Origin: Gammaproteobacteria bacterium UBA7310
Lineage (GTDB): Bacteria > Pseudomonadota > Gammaproteobacteria > Pseudomonadales > Ketobacteraceae
NCBI GenBank assembly: GCA_002471665.1
Contig: DKQK01000025.1
Coordinates: 129,522 to 193,521 of the forward strand
Length of the DNA stretch: 64,000 nt
Direction of reading: 5' to 3'
Positions 52,174 through 62,200 of this stretch are shown here, piece by piece (the first letter of the stretch is position 1; every line of letters starts with the position of its first letter). Below the pieces are notes generated by a model that worked only from the letters and a program-made list of their open reading frames with translations, was not told the DNA's origin and ran no database searches. The position numbers and the translations under genes were made by a program.

Positions 52174-53436
52174 ATGTCGACAGAATTATTGATTGGCCTG
52201 CAAGCGCTACTGGCCCTGATCACCGCCATTGTGATCCTGCTGCTGATAATCAAGCGCCAAAAGAAAACCATAAACCAGTTAAAAAATATTCTGACCGATG
52301 TTAAGGATGACATCAGCGGTGAGAATCTGACTGGGTATTTCCAGCGGGAAATAGACAACACAACCGCCCACTGTGCCCAGGAAACGGTGGCCTTACGGCC
52401 GGATCTGGCGCCAGAGGACATGGCCATTTCATTGCGTTATCTGGTGTTACAGGCGGAACTGGCATTAATACAGGATCACGTGGGTTCCACCAACACGCCG
52501 TGGCGGGAACAAATCAAAAACTACGTGCATCTGGCAGAAAAAATTACTGACCTGATTAAAGCAAGAGTGGACCACGCCACCAAATTGCTGAATGAATCGC
52601 ACAATGATGAGCTCACCACCAAAGACGAAACCATACAGGCACTGGAAACAGAAAAACAACAGCACCTGCAGCAACTGAATAACCTGAAACCCTTCATAAG
52701 CTGCCTGGAAACAGCGGCAACCAGCGAACTACACCGCAGCGAACTCGAATTACAATTACACAAAGCTCTCTTGGGGGTCTGTGAAAACTTCCCCAACAGT
52801 GAAAACCTGCGGGAACTGGTGTATCTGATTCATGAGGCTTTCCATGAAACCTCCGGTAACACCGCCGGTCCGGATACCGAAGCAGCGGCAAACCCTTCTG
52901 CTAAAGGCAAACCTGCCTTTGCCCAGTCACAGAATATCGAAATTCTGAATAATATTATCGACCAGCAGTCCACGACCATAAAATCCCTGAAACAGCAAAT
53001 CGCGGCTCTGGAGAATCAGCAGGAACGTGACACATTGAATGCAACGGTGGAAACCCTGGATTCTGTAATCCAACAAGGCAGTGACTGCATTGACTCTATA
53101 AAGCAGGAACTTCAGTTTGAGCCAAACAGCGCCGTTAGCGATGAAAAAGCCAACGCAGTCATCGAAAAATTCATCGAAGAAAGCGCGGAAATGGTGGAAA
53201 AAATTCATATGCTCAGCAACCAGAACAAACAGTTGATGCTGGAGAACGATGAAATGAGAAAGGCGCTGGAAGCCAGCACCGATACTGATCAACCATTGGT
53301 AGCAGGCTTGAAACTGAAACTGGAAAGCCAGAAAGAAGAACTGATTGCACTGCAGAAGAGTTTTCACGACCTGGAACAACGCTATCTCAGCCTTTATGAA
53401 GAGAAAAGCGGCAGCAACGCACCGCCCCTGCTATAG
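52174..53436 (+). CDS. Membrane-anchored coiled-coil protein, function unknown
   Basis: A 420-residue protein with one N-terminal membrane helix (LIGLQALLALITAIVILLLI, 6-25) followed by basic KRQKKT, which places the remainder in the cytoplasm. A conserved-looking globular segment (LRPDLAPEDMAISLRYLVLQ, about 75-94) is followed by long heptad-rich stretches at about 130-175, 255-310 and 340-400 (KLKLESQKEELIALQKSFHD). Poly-Gln/Glu-Lys composition is coiled-coil-like. No family recognised. It overlaps the convergent coiled-coil gene by 6 bases. Confidence 0.7.
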   Translation: MSTELLIGLQALLALITAIVILLLIIKRQKKTINQLKNILTDVKDDISGENLTGYFQREIDNTTAHCAQETVALRPDLAPEDMAISLRYLVLQAELALIQDHVGSTNTPWREQIKNYVHLAEKITDLIKARVDHATKLLNESHNDELTTKDETIQALETEKQQHLQQLNNLKPFISCLETAATSELHRSELELQLHKALLGVCENFPNSENLRELVYLIHEAFHETSGNTAGPDTEAAANPSAKGKPAFAQSQNIEILNNIIDQQSTTIKSLKQQIAALENQQERDTLNATVETLDSVIQQGSDCIDSIKQELQFEPNSAVSDEKANAVIEKFIEESAEMVEKIHMLSNQNKQLMLENDEMRKALEASTDTDQPLVAGLKLKLESQKEELIALQKSFHDLEQRYLSLYEEKSGSNAPPLL

Positions 53437-55047
53437 CTCCGGCTTGTTCTTTTTCAACAGGTTTTCGGCCACCCGGGATATATTCTTTTTAAAGGCCGGG
53501 TCCACCAGCTCATTCTGAACAAAAAGCTTACCCAGTGAATCCTCCAGCTTCTTAAGATCCATATTCAAACGAATACTCTTTTGATCGCCAGGGGGGATGC
53601 CGAGGTTCTTGCGCATCTCCTGCCCCAGCATATTAATAACCCGGCTCATCTTGTCTTTCTGCTTGTCCAGGTTGCTCTCAAAGGTGCGAAACACCTCATT
53701 ACTGCGCACGATCAAAGCGTCCACCTGACTTTTCTGTTTTTGCACTGAAGTCTCCGCCAGGATCGAGCCGTATCTGGCCTGCACCCCACGCATCAAGGTC
53801 CCCAGATTGTCTTTCAAGCGGGCATAACGCTCCTCATCCGCTAACGGTGGGCTTTCAATCAAAATACAGCAACTTTCCTCAAACAACATCAGATGAGGGG
53901 CATCGACGGTTTTTCCGCTTGAAATCTTACTCTGCAACAGGGATTTCAGCGTCCCACTACCGGCCTCGGGGATGAAGGTATAAGCGTTGCCTTTCTGCAT
54001 ACCGACAATCGCTTTCAGCCCAAAGGTACTGACGGACTTAACCACTTCCGCAGCCAGCTGCTCGTGGGTTCGGCATTTAAAGCTGGTTAACATAAACAGA
54101 ATGATGATGCCCAGATCCGAGTTCGCCATAAAGGCGTTGTAGGCCGCATCCGAAGTGGAGGCCAACTCCCGCTCCATGGACTCAATTTTAAGCAGAAGGT
54201 TTTCCTGATCCGCATCCAGTACCAGATCCCCCAACGGCTCCGCTTGCGCCATCGCCTCCAGACTCTGCACCGGTTGATATTCACGCTCACGGGCATCCAA
54301 TGCCAGGCGTAATTGCTGATTCTGTTCTTCCAACGTTGAAATTTGTTTCTTGTAGGCAGTCACCCTGGCTTCTTTGTCGGCCAGCGCAGACTCCATCTCC
54401 GCCACTTGTTGCTGCGTTTTGTGCAGCTCTTTTTCTTGAACGTTATACTTTTTTTCCAAATCCTGAAGCTGCTTTTCCAGACCGGCAAGGATGTTTTTTT
54501 CAATTACCGCCTTGCTATCCTGCAGCGAGTGCTTGGGCCGGCCTTTAGCCAACGGTGGCGCCAGCTGGGCGCCGTTACCCCCATCGCCGTCATCCGCTGC
54601 CAACATGGACAATGCTTCCTGTTTGAGCCTTTTGTCCAAATCAAAAAAGAATGAGCGGAATCGGTCGGAATTACCCAGCCGATCCTTATAGACCTGCATC
54701 AACGTATCCGGTCGTAATTCACGGGCTTCAATATCCAGCGTCTGAACAAATTTTTCGTGAGTAAGATAGGCCAGAACAACCGGTTGCAGACGGGCTCTCA
54801 TCACCCGCCAAAATCGATCATTGGCGGCATCAAAGGGCAGGCAGGATTGTTCTGCCTCAAGAAACAACACACGTAACACCGCCACCTGTTGATCAATGCT
54901 GGCTTCCGGGTCCAACAACGCATTGTCCTCCAGGCCTAACATGTTCAGGCGGGCACGGCTGGATTGCAGCGCAATGGCAATGAATTCAGCGATGGTCTTC
55001 AATTCACCGGATGCGGACGTATCGAAACTATTCTTGTGCTTGGCCAT
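53431..55047 (-). CDS. Coiled-coil protein with GAF-like middle domain, function unknown
   Basis: A 538-residue cytoplasmic protein. N-terminal helical domain (1-150), a low-complexity link (DDGDGGNGAQ), coiled coil (183-300, LEKKYNVQEKELHKTQQQVA), an alpha/beta domain (310-425) reading LGIIILFMLTSFKC, STFGLKAIVGMQKGNAYTFI and CCILIESPPLADEERYARLK, then a second coiled coil (435-480) and helical tail. The alpha/beta part resembles, from memory, a module attached to receiver domains in some pseudomonad signalling proteins, suggesting a sensory role. AGGTGAG precedes the ATG. It converges on the membrane coiled-coil gene and is 67 bases downstream of rlmKL. Confidence 0.7.
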   Translation of the reverse strand: MAKHKNSFDTSASGELKTIAEFIAIALQSSRARLNMLGLEDNALLDPEASIDQQVAVLRVLFLEAEQSCLPFDAANDRFWRVMRARLQPVVLAYLTHEKFVQTLDIEARELRPDTLMQVYKDRLGNSDRFRSFFFDLDKRLKQEALSMLAADDGDGGNGAQLAPPLAKGRPKHSLQDSKAVIEKNILAGLEKQLQDLEKKYNVQEKELHKTQQQVAEMESALADKEARVTAYKKQISTLEEQNQQLRLALDAREREYQPVQSLEAMAQAEPLGDLVLDADQENLLLKIESMERELASTSDAAYNAFMANSDLGIIILFMLTSFKCRTHEQLAAEVVKSVSTFGLKAIVGMQKGNAYTFIPEAGSGTLKSLLQSKISSGKTVDAPHLMLFEESCCILIESPPLADEERYARLKDNLGTLMRGVQARYGSILAETSVQKQKSQVDALIVRSNEVFRTFESNLDKQKDKMSRVINMLGQEMRKNLGIPPGDQKSIRLNMDLKKLEDSLGKLFVQNELVDPAFKKNISRVAENLLKKNKPEL

Positions 55048-55114
55048 TCACTCACCTGAACGCGCTACTTAACTTCAGATTAGCAAAGAATTCAGAGGAT
55101 TATGGTAACGATAA

Positions 55115-57277
55115 CTATTTGTGCCGGAATTCCCAACAATGGTGGATTGGCTTACCTCGGGCGAAATCCGGCGGCAGGCTTGCCTTGGTTATTTCACTCA
55201 CACTGTAGCGCTCAATCAATTCAGGCTCCAACTCAAACCGATTGAAATTATTAGAGAAAATTAACAAACCGCCGGGCTCCAACCGCTTCATGGCCAGGTC
55301 CAGCAATTCCACCTGAGACTTTTGCACATCAAAGAAGCCCTGCATACGCTTGGAATTGGAAAAGGTGGGTGGGTCCACAAAAATCAGATCATACTGCTCC
55401 CGGCATTGTTTCAGCCACGCCATACAATCACTGCGCACCAACTGATGAAGACTTTCGCTGCATCCATTCAGATACAGATTGTTGCGGGCCCAGCCCAGGT
55501 AGGTTGCTGACATGTCCACGGAGGTAGTGCGCTTCGCCCCGCCAATGGCTGCGTGCACTGTGGCCGCAGCGGTATAGCAGAACAGATTCAAAAATCGCGC
55601 ACCTTTCGATAGCTGCTGCAACCGCACCCGGGTGGGCCGGTGATCCAAGAACAGCCCAGTGTCCAGGTAATCATCCAAGTTCACCAGCAACAGCGCACCG
55701 GCTTCAGCAATGGGCAGCATACGTCGGGTTTCATTCAGTTTCTGATATTGCTGATTGCCTTTTTGTCGTTGCCGGCTTTTTACATGCAGTCGTGACTGGG
55801 AAACGCCAAACAACAACTTGAGACTGTCCAACGCATCCTGCAAACGCTGGGCTGCTTTCTCCGGGCTTACACTCTTGGGCGGCGCATACTCCTGCACATG
55901 CAAATGACCGTTGTACCAGTCGATGGCCAGATTGTATTCGGGAATATCCGCATCATACAGCCTGTAAGCCAGCACCTGCTCGCGCTCGATCCATTTTTGC
56001 AATCCTTTAACGTTCTTTTTTATGCGGTTGAGCAGGTCTTTCGCTGGCGCCTGATCAATCTGATCATGCTGCAGTTCAATGCGGGTCGGTACACACTGAA
56101 ACGCGGCACGCCTCACCACATCGCCACTGCGAATTACACAGCGAATGGGCCCGTTGTAGACCCGTGCCGTTTGCGGGTTATCCAACTGCAAGGCATCGGC
56201 AAATTCGACATTGTTGGTGATGATGGCCGCACGCCAATGCTCGCAATTTTCCTGTATCCGCCGGGCAATTGCCCGGTATAAAAAAATCAGATCGGCATCC
56301 TTATCCAAGCGTTCGCCGTAGGGTGGATTACTGACAATCATGCCCGCTTGGTTATCTGGGTTTTGATGCAACGCAAACTGAGCCAGCTCTCTACGTTCCA
56401 CGTGTATGGCCCCTTCCAAGCCGGCCGCCGCAATATTTTTCAGCGCGGATTGAATCGATTCATTGTCGGAATCATAGCCCTTGATCTGAAATGGAAAATC
56501 CTCGGAAGCATCCTGCTCCACCGCCTCGTTCACCGTTTCACGCCATAAAGATTTATCATGATACGCCCATTTTTCAAAGCCAAAACCTTTACGTATCAAT
56601 CCCGGCGCCATGCCCGACTGCATCATTGCCGCCTCAATCAACAGCGTACCAGAGCCGCACATGGGATCCACCAAACGCGGATACGCCGCATCGGGCCAAC
56701 CGGCACTCATCAACAAAGCAGCAGCCAGGGTTTCTTTCAACGGCGCCTCATTCTGGGCGACACGATAACCTCGTTTATGCAACGGATCACCGGAAAGATC
56801 CAACGCCACCTGCACCTGCTCACGACCAAAATGCACATGAATGCGTATATCGGGATTGCGGGTATCGACATTCGGCCGATCCCCCACGAACTGACGAAAA
56901 TAATCCATGATGGCGTCTTTGGTGCGATAAGTGAGGAACTGTGTGTTGACATTAACCGAACCTTCTTTCGAAGTGGAAATGGCAATACTGTCGTGCAATG
57001 CAAAGTGTGTCTGCCAGTGAATCTGGCGCAGACGGTGGTACAGATCATCTTCGTTTTTGTAAGGGAATTCAGCGATGGGCAGGAGTACCCGGGAAGCAAT
57101 TCTTGACCAGAGACAAATTTTATACACATTTTTCAGATCCGCAGGCCCTTCCACCGCCCCCCGAACCAATTCGTAGTCACTGCCTGCAATTGCTTGAATT
57201 TCTTGCAATAAAAACGGTTCCAGACCGCCTGCACAACTGATCACCAAGCGCGACAACTTCCAGTCAAATGTATCCAT
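55115..57277 (-). CDS. rlmL: Bifunctional 23S rRNA guanine methyltransferase RlmKL
   Basis: A 720-residue fused enzyme. N-terminal ferredoxin-like and THUMP domains (to about 160), the RlmL domain (m2G2445) with the motif MIVSNPPYGERL (about 320), and the C-terminal RlmK domain (m7G2069) with FLNLFCYTAAATVHAAIGGA and LIFVDPPTFSNSKRMQ. Length matches E. coli RlmKL (702). It acts during 50S assembly. It is divergent from rmf, a gene order shared with Pseudomonas. No strong ribosome-binding site precedes the ATG; AGGTGG lies 12 bases off. Confidence 0.96.
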   Translation of the reverse strand: MDTFDWKLSRLVISCAGGLEPFLLQEIQAIAGSDYELVRGAVEGPADLKNVYKICLWSRIASRVLLPIAEFPYKNEDDLYHRLRQIHWQTHFALHDSIAISTSKEGSVNVNTQFLTYRTKDAIMDYFRQFVGDRPNVDTRNPDIRIHVHFGREQVQVALDLSGDPLHKRGYRVAQNEAPLKETLAAALLMSAGWPDAAYPRLVDPMCGSGTLLIEAAMMQSGMAPGLIRKGFGFEKWAYHDKSLWRETVNEAVEQDASEDFPFQIKGYDSDNESIQSALKNIAAAGLEGAIHVERRELAQFALHQNPDNQAGMIVSNPPYGERLDKDADLIFLYRAIARRIQENCEHWRAAIITNNVEFADALQLDNPQTARVYNGPIRCVIRSGDVVRRAAFQCVPTRIELQHDQIDQAPAKDLLNRIKKNVKGLQKWIEREQVLAYRLYDADIPEYNLAIDWYNGHLHVQEYAPPKSVSPEKAAQRLQDALDSLKLLFGVSQSRLHVKSRQRQKGNQQYQKLNETRRMLPIAEAGALLLVNLDDYLDTGLFLDHRPTRVRLQQLSKGARFLNLFCYTAAATVHAAIGGAKRTTSVDMSATYLGWARNNLYLNGCSESLHQLVRSDCMAWLKQCREQYDLIFVDPPTFSNSKRMQGFFDVQKSQVELLDLAMKRLEPGGLLIFSNNFNRFELEPELIERYSVSEITKASLPPDFARGKPIHHCWEFRHK

Positions 57278-57554
57278 TAGGTTTAAACACCACCTGTAAG
57301 CCTATGAAATCTATCGGTTACCGCGTTCGCGGCCTAATTTATCAATTACTCATTTAAATCGTTCGTGTCTTTTTTATGACAATTTTTTTGTCGACATCAT
57401 TCCTAAAGTTCGGTACTAATGTAAGTCCGGGCCGGAAAAAAAGCGCCCGCGCAGACTCTCACAATAACGTTCTAACAAGGAGCCTTCTCTACGCTTAATC
57501 AACTACCATCTTAATCTCTCAACATCGCAAACAGGATAACGAGGTCGATTATTT

Positions 57555-57758
57555 ATGAAGAGACAAAAACGCGATAGAGCCAGCAGAGCCTACATCAAAG
57601 GATATAATGCAGGTGTCGGCGGACGATCAAAAGATTCCTGCCCTTTTACAGAAGTTGTTGCACGACAGACATGGCTCACCGGCTGGCGCGAAGGGCGCAC
57701 TGACCAATGGGAAGGCTATACCGGCGTATCCGGCATTCATAAAATTGCGAACCTCTGA
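57555..57758 (+). CDS. rmf: Ribosome modulation factor
   Basis: A 67-residue basic protein that dimerises 70S ribosomes into inactive 100S particles in stationary phase. KRQKRDRASRAYIKGYNAGV, GGRSKDSCPF and TWLTGWREGRTDQW match RMF throughout. It is about twelve residues longer than E. coli RMF (55), the extra being the tail EGYTGVSGIHKIANL. GAGG lies 10 bases before the ATG. The 277-base upstream gap contains A/T-rich stretches but no promoter I would assert. Twin hairpins follow the gene. Confidence 0.95.
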   Translation: MKRQKRDRASRAYIKGYNAGVGGRSKDSCPFTEVVARQTWLTGWREGRTDQWEGYTGVSGIHKIANL

Positions 57759-57859
57759 CCAATCTGCTCAACCTTCTACTTTAGATTGGAATAACAACCT
57801 GCGGGGTTAATCAGACAACCATTAATACCGATTTTTTAATAGAGTGTCTCCCGCACTCT

Positions 57860-57902
57860 GGCAGCAAAAGCTGCCGCCCTGAGGCCCCGTGCACGGGGCC
57901 TC
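57860..57902 (+). terminator. Tandem hairpins after rmf
   Basis: GGCAGC-AAAA-GCTGCC at 57860-57875 is followed 5 bases later by the perfect 22-base palindrome GAGGCCCCGTG / CACGGGGCCTC at 57881-57902, then GTTCATTT. They lie about 100 bases past the rmf stop and before the convergent pyrD end. The second has a weak T-run on the plus strand; the first may stabilise the rmf mRNA. Confidence 0.65.
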
Positions 57903-57932
57903 GTTCATTTCAAACCCCGTTGTAATGAAAGG

Positions 57933-58949
57933 TCAACCACGCTGCCAGGCGTTTACACAATCGGCGATCAGCCGCGGGCCCTGATATATAAATCCACTGT
58001 AGATCTGCACCAGAGTGGCCCCGGCCTGTTGTTTGGCCAGTGCATGCTCAGCCTCAAGAATTCCACCGACGCCGATCACCGGCATCGCGCCACCCAACGC
58101 ATCGCACAGCTGGCGCAACACCTCTGTCGATTTCTCAAACACCGGCGCGCCACTGAGCCCTCCCTGCTCATCACCGTGGGGCAGATGTTCAACCCCCACA
58201 CGTGATAAGGTGGTGTTGGTGGCAATCACTCCATCAATCTGATGCTTCTTGAACTGTTCAGCGATTTGGGTAATTTCTTCCGGCTCCAGATCAGGGGCAA
58301 TCTTCACCAGCAGTGGTACGGATTTGGCGTGTTGTTGCGCTAACCGCTGCTGGGCCTGTTTCATGCCACCCAGTAGCCCATCCAGGCTCTCGCCATATTG
58401 TAATGAACGCAGCCCCTGCGTATTGGGCGACGAAATATTAATGACCACATAATCGGCGTGTGGGTAAACCTTTTCCAGGCAAATAAGGTAATCACCGAGC
58501 GCATTTTCCACCGGGGTATCAAAGTTTTTACCAATATTGATGCCCAGCACACCATCGTAGCGGGCCCGCTTCACCCGGGCCACCAGGTGATCCACCCCTT
58601 TATTGTTGAATCCCATACGGTTGATGATCGCCCGCTGCTGCGGCAATCGAAACAACCGCGGTTTGGGGTTTCCCGGCTGCGGGCGCGGCGTTACCGTTCC
58701 CACTTCAATAAAGCCGAATCCCAGTGCCCCCAAGGCATCAATGTAATCGCCGTTCTTGTCCAGCCCCGCCGCCAGCCCAACCGGATTGCGGAAAGTGAGG
58801 CCAAATAATTTGACGGGAACTTCTGGCCTGGGTAACAGGCAACGGGTTATTCCCAACCGGTACCCCCAATCGATCGCGCTGAGGGATAAATGGTGGGACG
58901 TTTCCGTCGGCAGGGAAAACAGGATTTGTCTGGCTACTTTATAGAACAT
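57933..58949 (-). CDS. pyrD: Dihydroorotate dehydrogenase (quinone), class 2
   Basis: A 338-residue membrane-associated flavoenzyme that oxidises dihydroorotate to orotate in pyrimidine synthesis, passing electrons to quinone. The N-terminal amphipathic extension (FYKVARQILFSLPTETSHHL) is the class 2 membrane anchor. GLAAGLDKNGDYIDALGALG, the catalytic Ser in NISSPNTQGLR, LVKIAPDL and VIATNTTLSR bind FMN and substrate, and LVQIYSGFIYQGP closes the barrel. A GTG three codons upstream is an alternative start; neither has a strong site. It follows the DUF2835 gene by 63 bases. Confidence 0.96.
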   Translation of the reverse strand: MFYKVARQILFSLPTETSHHLSLSAIDWGYRLGITRCLLPRPEVPVKLFGLTFRNPVGLAAGLDKNGDYIDALGALGFGFIEVGTVTPRPQPGNPKPRLFRLPQQRAIINRMGFNNKGVDHLVARVKRARYDGVLGINIGKNFDTPVENALGDYLICLEKVYPHADYVVINISSPNTQGLRSLQYGESLDGLLGGMKQAQQRLAQQHAKSVPLLVKIAPDLEPEEITQIAEQFKKHQIDGVIATNTTLSRVGVEHLPHGDEQGGLSGAPVFEKSTEVLRQLCDALGGAMPVIGVGGILEAEHALAKQQAGATLVQIYSGFIYQGPRLIADCVNAWQRG

Positions 58950-59012
58950 GGCGCGCACCGCTGAAAAAACCGGGGCGATTATACCAGCATGAGCATTGTT
59001 ACTGGAGCTTTG

Positions 59013-59231
59013 TTAGCGGAGTTTTTCCACTCTCTGTAACTTGTTGTTGTCATCAAAATAGATGGCAAAACTGCCGCGAATACCATTGTGGGTAACATAG
59101 GGCTGCAGGCTTTGGGCCGGAAAGCTGACTTTGCGTCCATCCCGGCTGGTGGCCAAGATGGCTTTCGCTGTACCCTGATACCAACGCAGGTATTCATCGC
59201 GGGTAATCACAATATCAACAATTAGATGCAC
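59013..59231 (-). CDS. DUF2835 family small protein
   Basis: A 72-residue protein reading ITRDEYLRWYQGTAKAILAT, then FPAQSLQPYVTHNGIRGSFA and a final strand NNKLQRVEKL, matching DUF2835 end to end. It is a small beta-rich cytoplasmic protein of unknown function, widespread in gammaproteobacteria. The GTG at 59231 was chosen because GAGGGG sits directly before it; it overlaps the 3' end of the glutamate dehydrogenase gene by 17 bases, implying translational coupling. Confidence 0.85.
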   Translation of the reverse strand: MHLIVDIVITRDEYLRWYQGTAKAILATSRDGRKVSFPAQSLQPYVTHNGIRGSFAIYFDDNNKLQRVEKLR

Positions 59232-62200
59232 GATCCCCCTCACTGTGCAGTGTGGTTTGTGCCAGATCCATCAGTTCCCGCAAGGCAACGCCGTACATGG
59301 AGAACTCCTTCACATCCATACTGTGGAATTCACTGATCAACGCTTTCCAGCGGGAGATCATGGTCTCGTGGTGCTCCGCCCAGGCGGACACCCGCTCCTC
59401 CACAGTATGAGCCTCACTGGCCATTTGCAGCACGCCCACCGTGAGTGTGCGCTGTTGCCAGTCCAGATCGTCACGGTAGGCCTCACGAGCCAGCGCCTGC
59501 CAGTGGTTTTCGATATTCAGGGCGTTGATCTCCTCGTTGAACCAGTACAGGTCCAGGTGGGAACCCAGGGCAAAATACACTTCCGCCACTTCCGCCACCG
59601 GCTTGCGGGTGACCTCGGCGGCCTGAATGATACCCAACACCGGCAGCATGCTGTCAGCACCGGCAATAAAGGTCGCCAGAGTCGACGGCACCCCTTTTTC
59701 CACATAACGGTTGTGACGGCTTTCCCAAACTTCTCGGCGGGGCCCGCTGAGCACCGCGGGCAAGCTGTTCGCCACTGCCTGCACCCCATCACGGAAACGC
59801 TCGATGGCCTCACTGACATTCACACCGCACCGGTTATTACGCAAAAACCAGCGGGTGGCACGCCGCATCAAGCGGATCAGCATGCGCATCATTTCCAGTT
59901 GCTCACTGGCTTCTATCTTGTAATCCAACGCCTCGATCTGACGCCACCAGTTTTCCAGATCAAACACATCGCGGGAGGCGATAAACGCCCGGGCTATGTC
60001 TGGTACGCTGGCACCCGCGGCATCTTTCATTCGGTGCACGAAGGTGATACCCATAAAATCCACCATGCCGCTGGCCACCTGAGTGGCCACGATCTCGCGC
60101 CGCAGTTTGTGGGCATACAGGGGCTCGCTGTACTTTTCCACCAACACCCGGGGAAAGGCCCTTTCAATCTCGTGACAGATGTAGTCATCGTCAGGCAAAG
60201 TGGAGTGGGTCAACTCGTCTTTCAGTATGGCTTTGGTGTAGGACAATAGCGTGGACAGTTCCGGTCGCATCAAGCCCCTGCCATTGACAATGCGATCGTG
60301 CAGTTCCTCTTCCGAGGGAATGTACTCCAGTTCCCGATCCAGCTTGCCTTCAGCCACCAATGCCTGGATATAACGCTTGTATTCACCCATACGATAGATG
60401 GTTTCGCTGCGCGCCACACTCAAGGCCTGGGTCTGGCGGTAATTATTGTCCAAAACCAGCTGCGCCACCTCATCGGTCATCTGGGCCAACAGCTCATTGC
60501 GCTGCTTCAGGGTCATATCCCCGTTGTGCACAATGTCATTCAGCAAAATCTTGATGTTCACTTCATGGTCGGAGCAATCCACACCGCCGGCGTTGTCAAT
60601 GAAATCCGTGTTGGACAAGCCGCCATTGAGGCCGTACTCAATACGCCCCAGCTGGGTTATACCCAGATTACCACCCTCTCCCAACACTTTGGCCCGCACA
60701 TCACACCCGTTTACCCGCAGGGCATCGTTGGCTTTATCCCCCACATCCGAGTTTTGCTCCTGGGAGGATTTGATGTAGGTGCCGATGCCGCCGTTCCAGA
60801 TCAGATCCACCGGTGCTTTCAGCAGGGCAGAAATCAAATCCGTAGGGGTCAGGGCATCTTCCTGAATATCAAAGCGGTCTTTCATCTGCTGGGTGATACG
60901 AATGGATTTGGCGGAGCGCGAGAACACTCCACCGCCGGCCGAAATCAGATCGCTGTTGTAGTCACTCCAGTTCGAGCGCGGCAGATCAAATAGCCGCTGA
61001 CGCTCGGCAAAACTGCTCTCGGGATCGGGGTTGGGGTCAATGAAAATATGCAGATGATTAAAGGCGGCTACCATCTGCAACGCTTTGGAAAGCAGCAGTC
61101 CATTGCCGAACACATCACCGGACATATCGCCGATGCCAATCAGGGTCACCGGATTGGTTTGCACGTCCACACCCAGTTCACGGAAATGGCGCTGCACCGA
61201 TACCCAGGCACCGCGGGCCGTGATACCCATTTTTTTGTGGTCATAGCCTACCGAGCCACCGGAAGCGAAGGCATCCCCCAACCAGAATCCATATTCATCC
61301 GACAGGCCGTTGGCAATATCGGAAAAAGTGGCGGTGCCCTTATCCGCCGCCACCACCAGATAGGGATCATCTTCATCCTTGCGGATCACGCCCTCCGGGG
61401 CGACCACCTCACCATCCTGCAAATTATCGGTGATATCCAGTAAACCGCGGACAAAGGTTTTGTAGCACTCGATACCCTCCGCCATATAGGCGTCACGGTT
61501 ACCGGATTTAGGCAGGCGCTTGGGATAAAAACCGCCTTTGGCACCTACCGGTACGATCACCGCATTTTTCACCTGCTGTGCCTTCACCAGCCCCAGCACC
61601 TCGGTGCGAAAATCCTCACGTCGGTCCGACCAACGCAACCCGCCACGGGCCACCTTGCCACCGCGCAGATGGACACCTTCCACTCGCGGTGAATAGACAA
61701 AAATCTCGAACATGGGCAGCGGCCGCGGAATGTCCGGTATGGTGTGGGGGGATAATTTAAGGGAAATATAGGGTTTGTAGCCACCCTGGGCGTTTTGCTG
61801 ATAGAAGTTGGTGCGCAGGGTACCTGACATCATATCCAGGTAGCGGCGCAAAATACGATCCTCATCCAGGCTCGCCACCTGATCCAACTGTTCGATAATC
61901 TTGTCACGCAACTCGGTTTCAGCTGCATCGCTGGCCGGTTGGTTCAAGGCAAACCGCAGTTCAAAGAAGTCCACCAGCAGGCGGGTTACATGTGAGTGAT
62001 TTACCAGGGCATCCTTGATATAGGTTTGACTGAAAGCAAATCCTGTCTGTTTAAAATAGCGGGCATAGGCGCGCAACATGGCCACCTCCCGCCAACTCAA
62101 GCCCACCGACAACACCAACCGATTGAAACTGTCGTCCTCTGCCAGCCCCTGCCAGGTGCTGAGAAACGCATCCTGAAACTTACCTTTTATTTTATCGATC

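Noticed and set aside
59245..60249. 334-codon open frame on the plus strand opposite gdhB
   Set aside because: Antisense to the conserved dehydrogenase; His/Gln-rich composition is what the complementary frame of such a gene gives.
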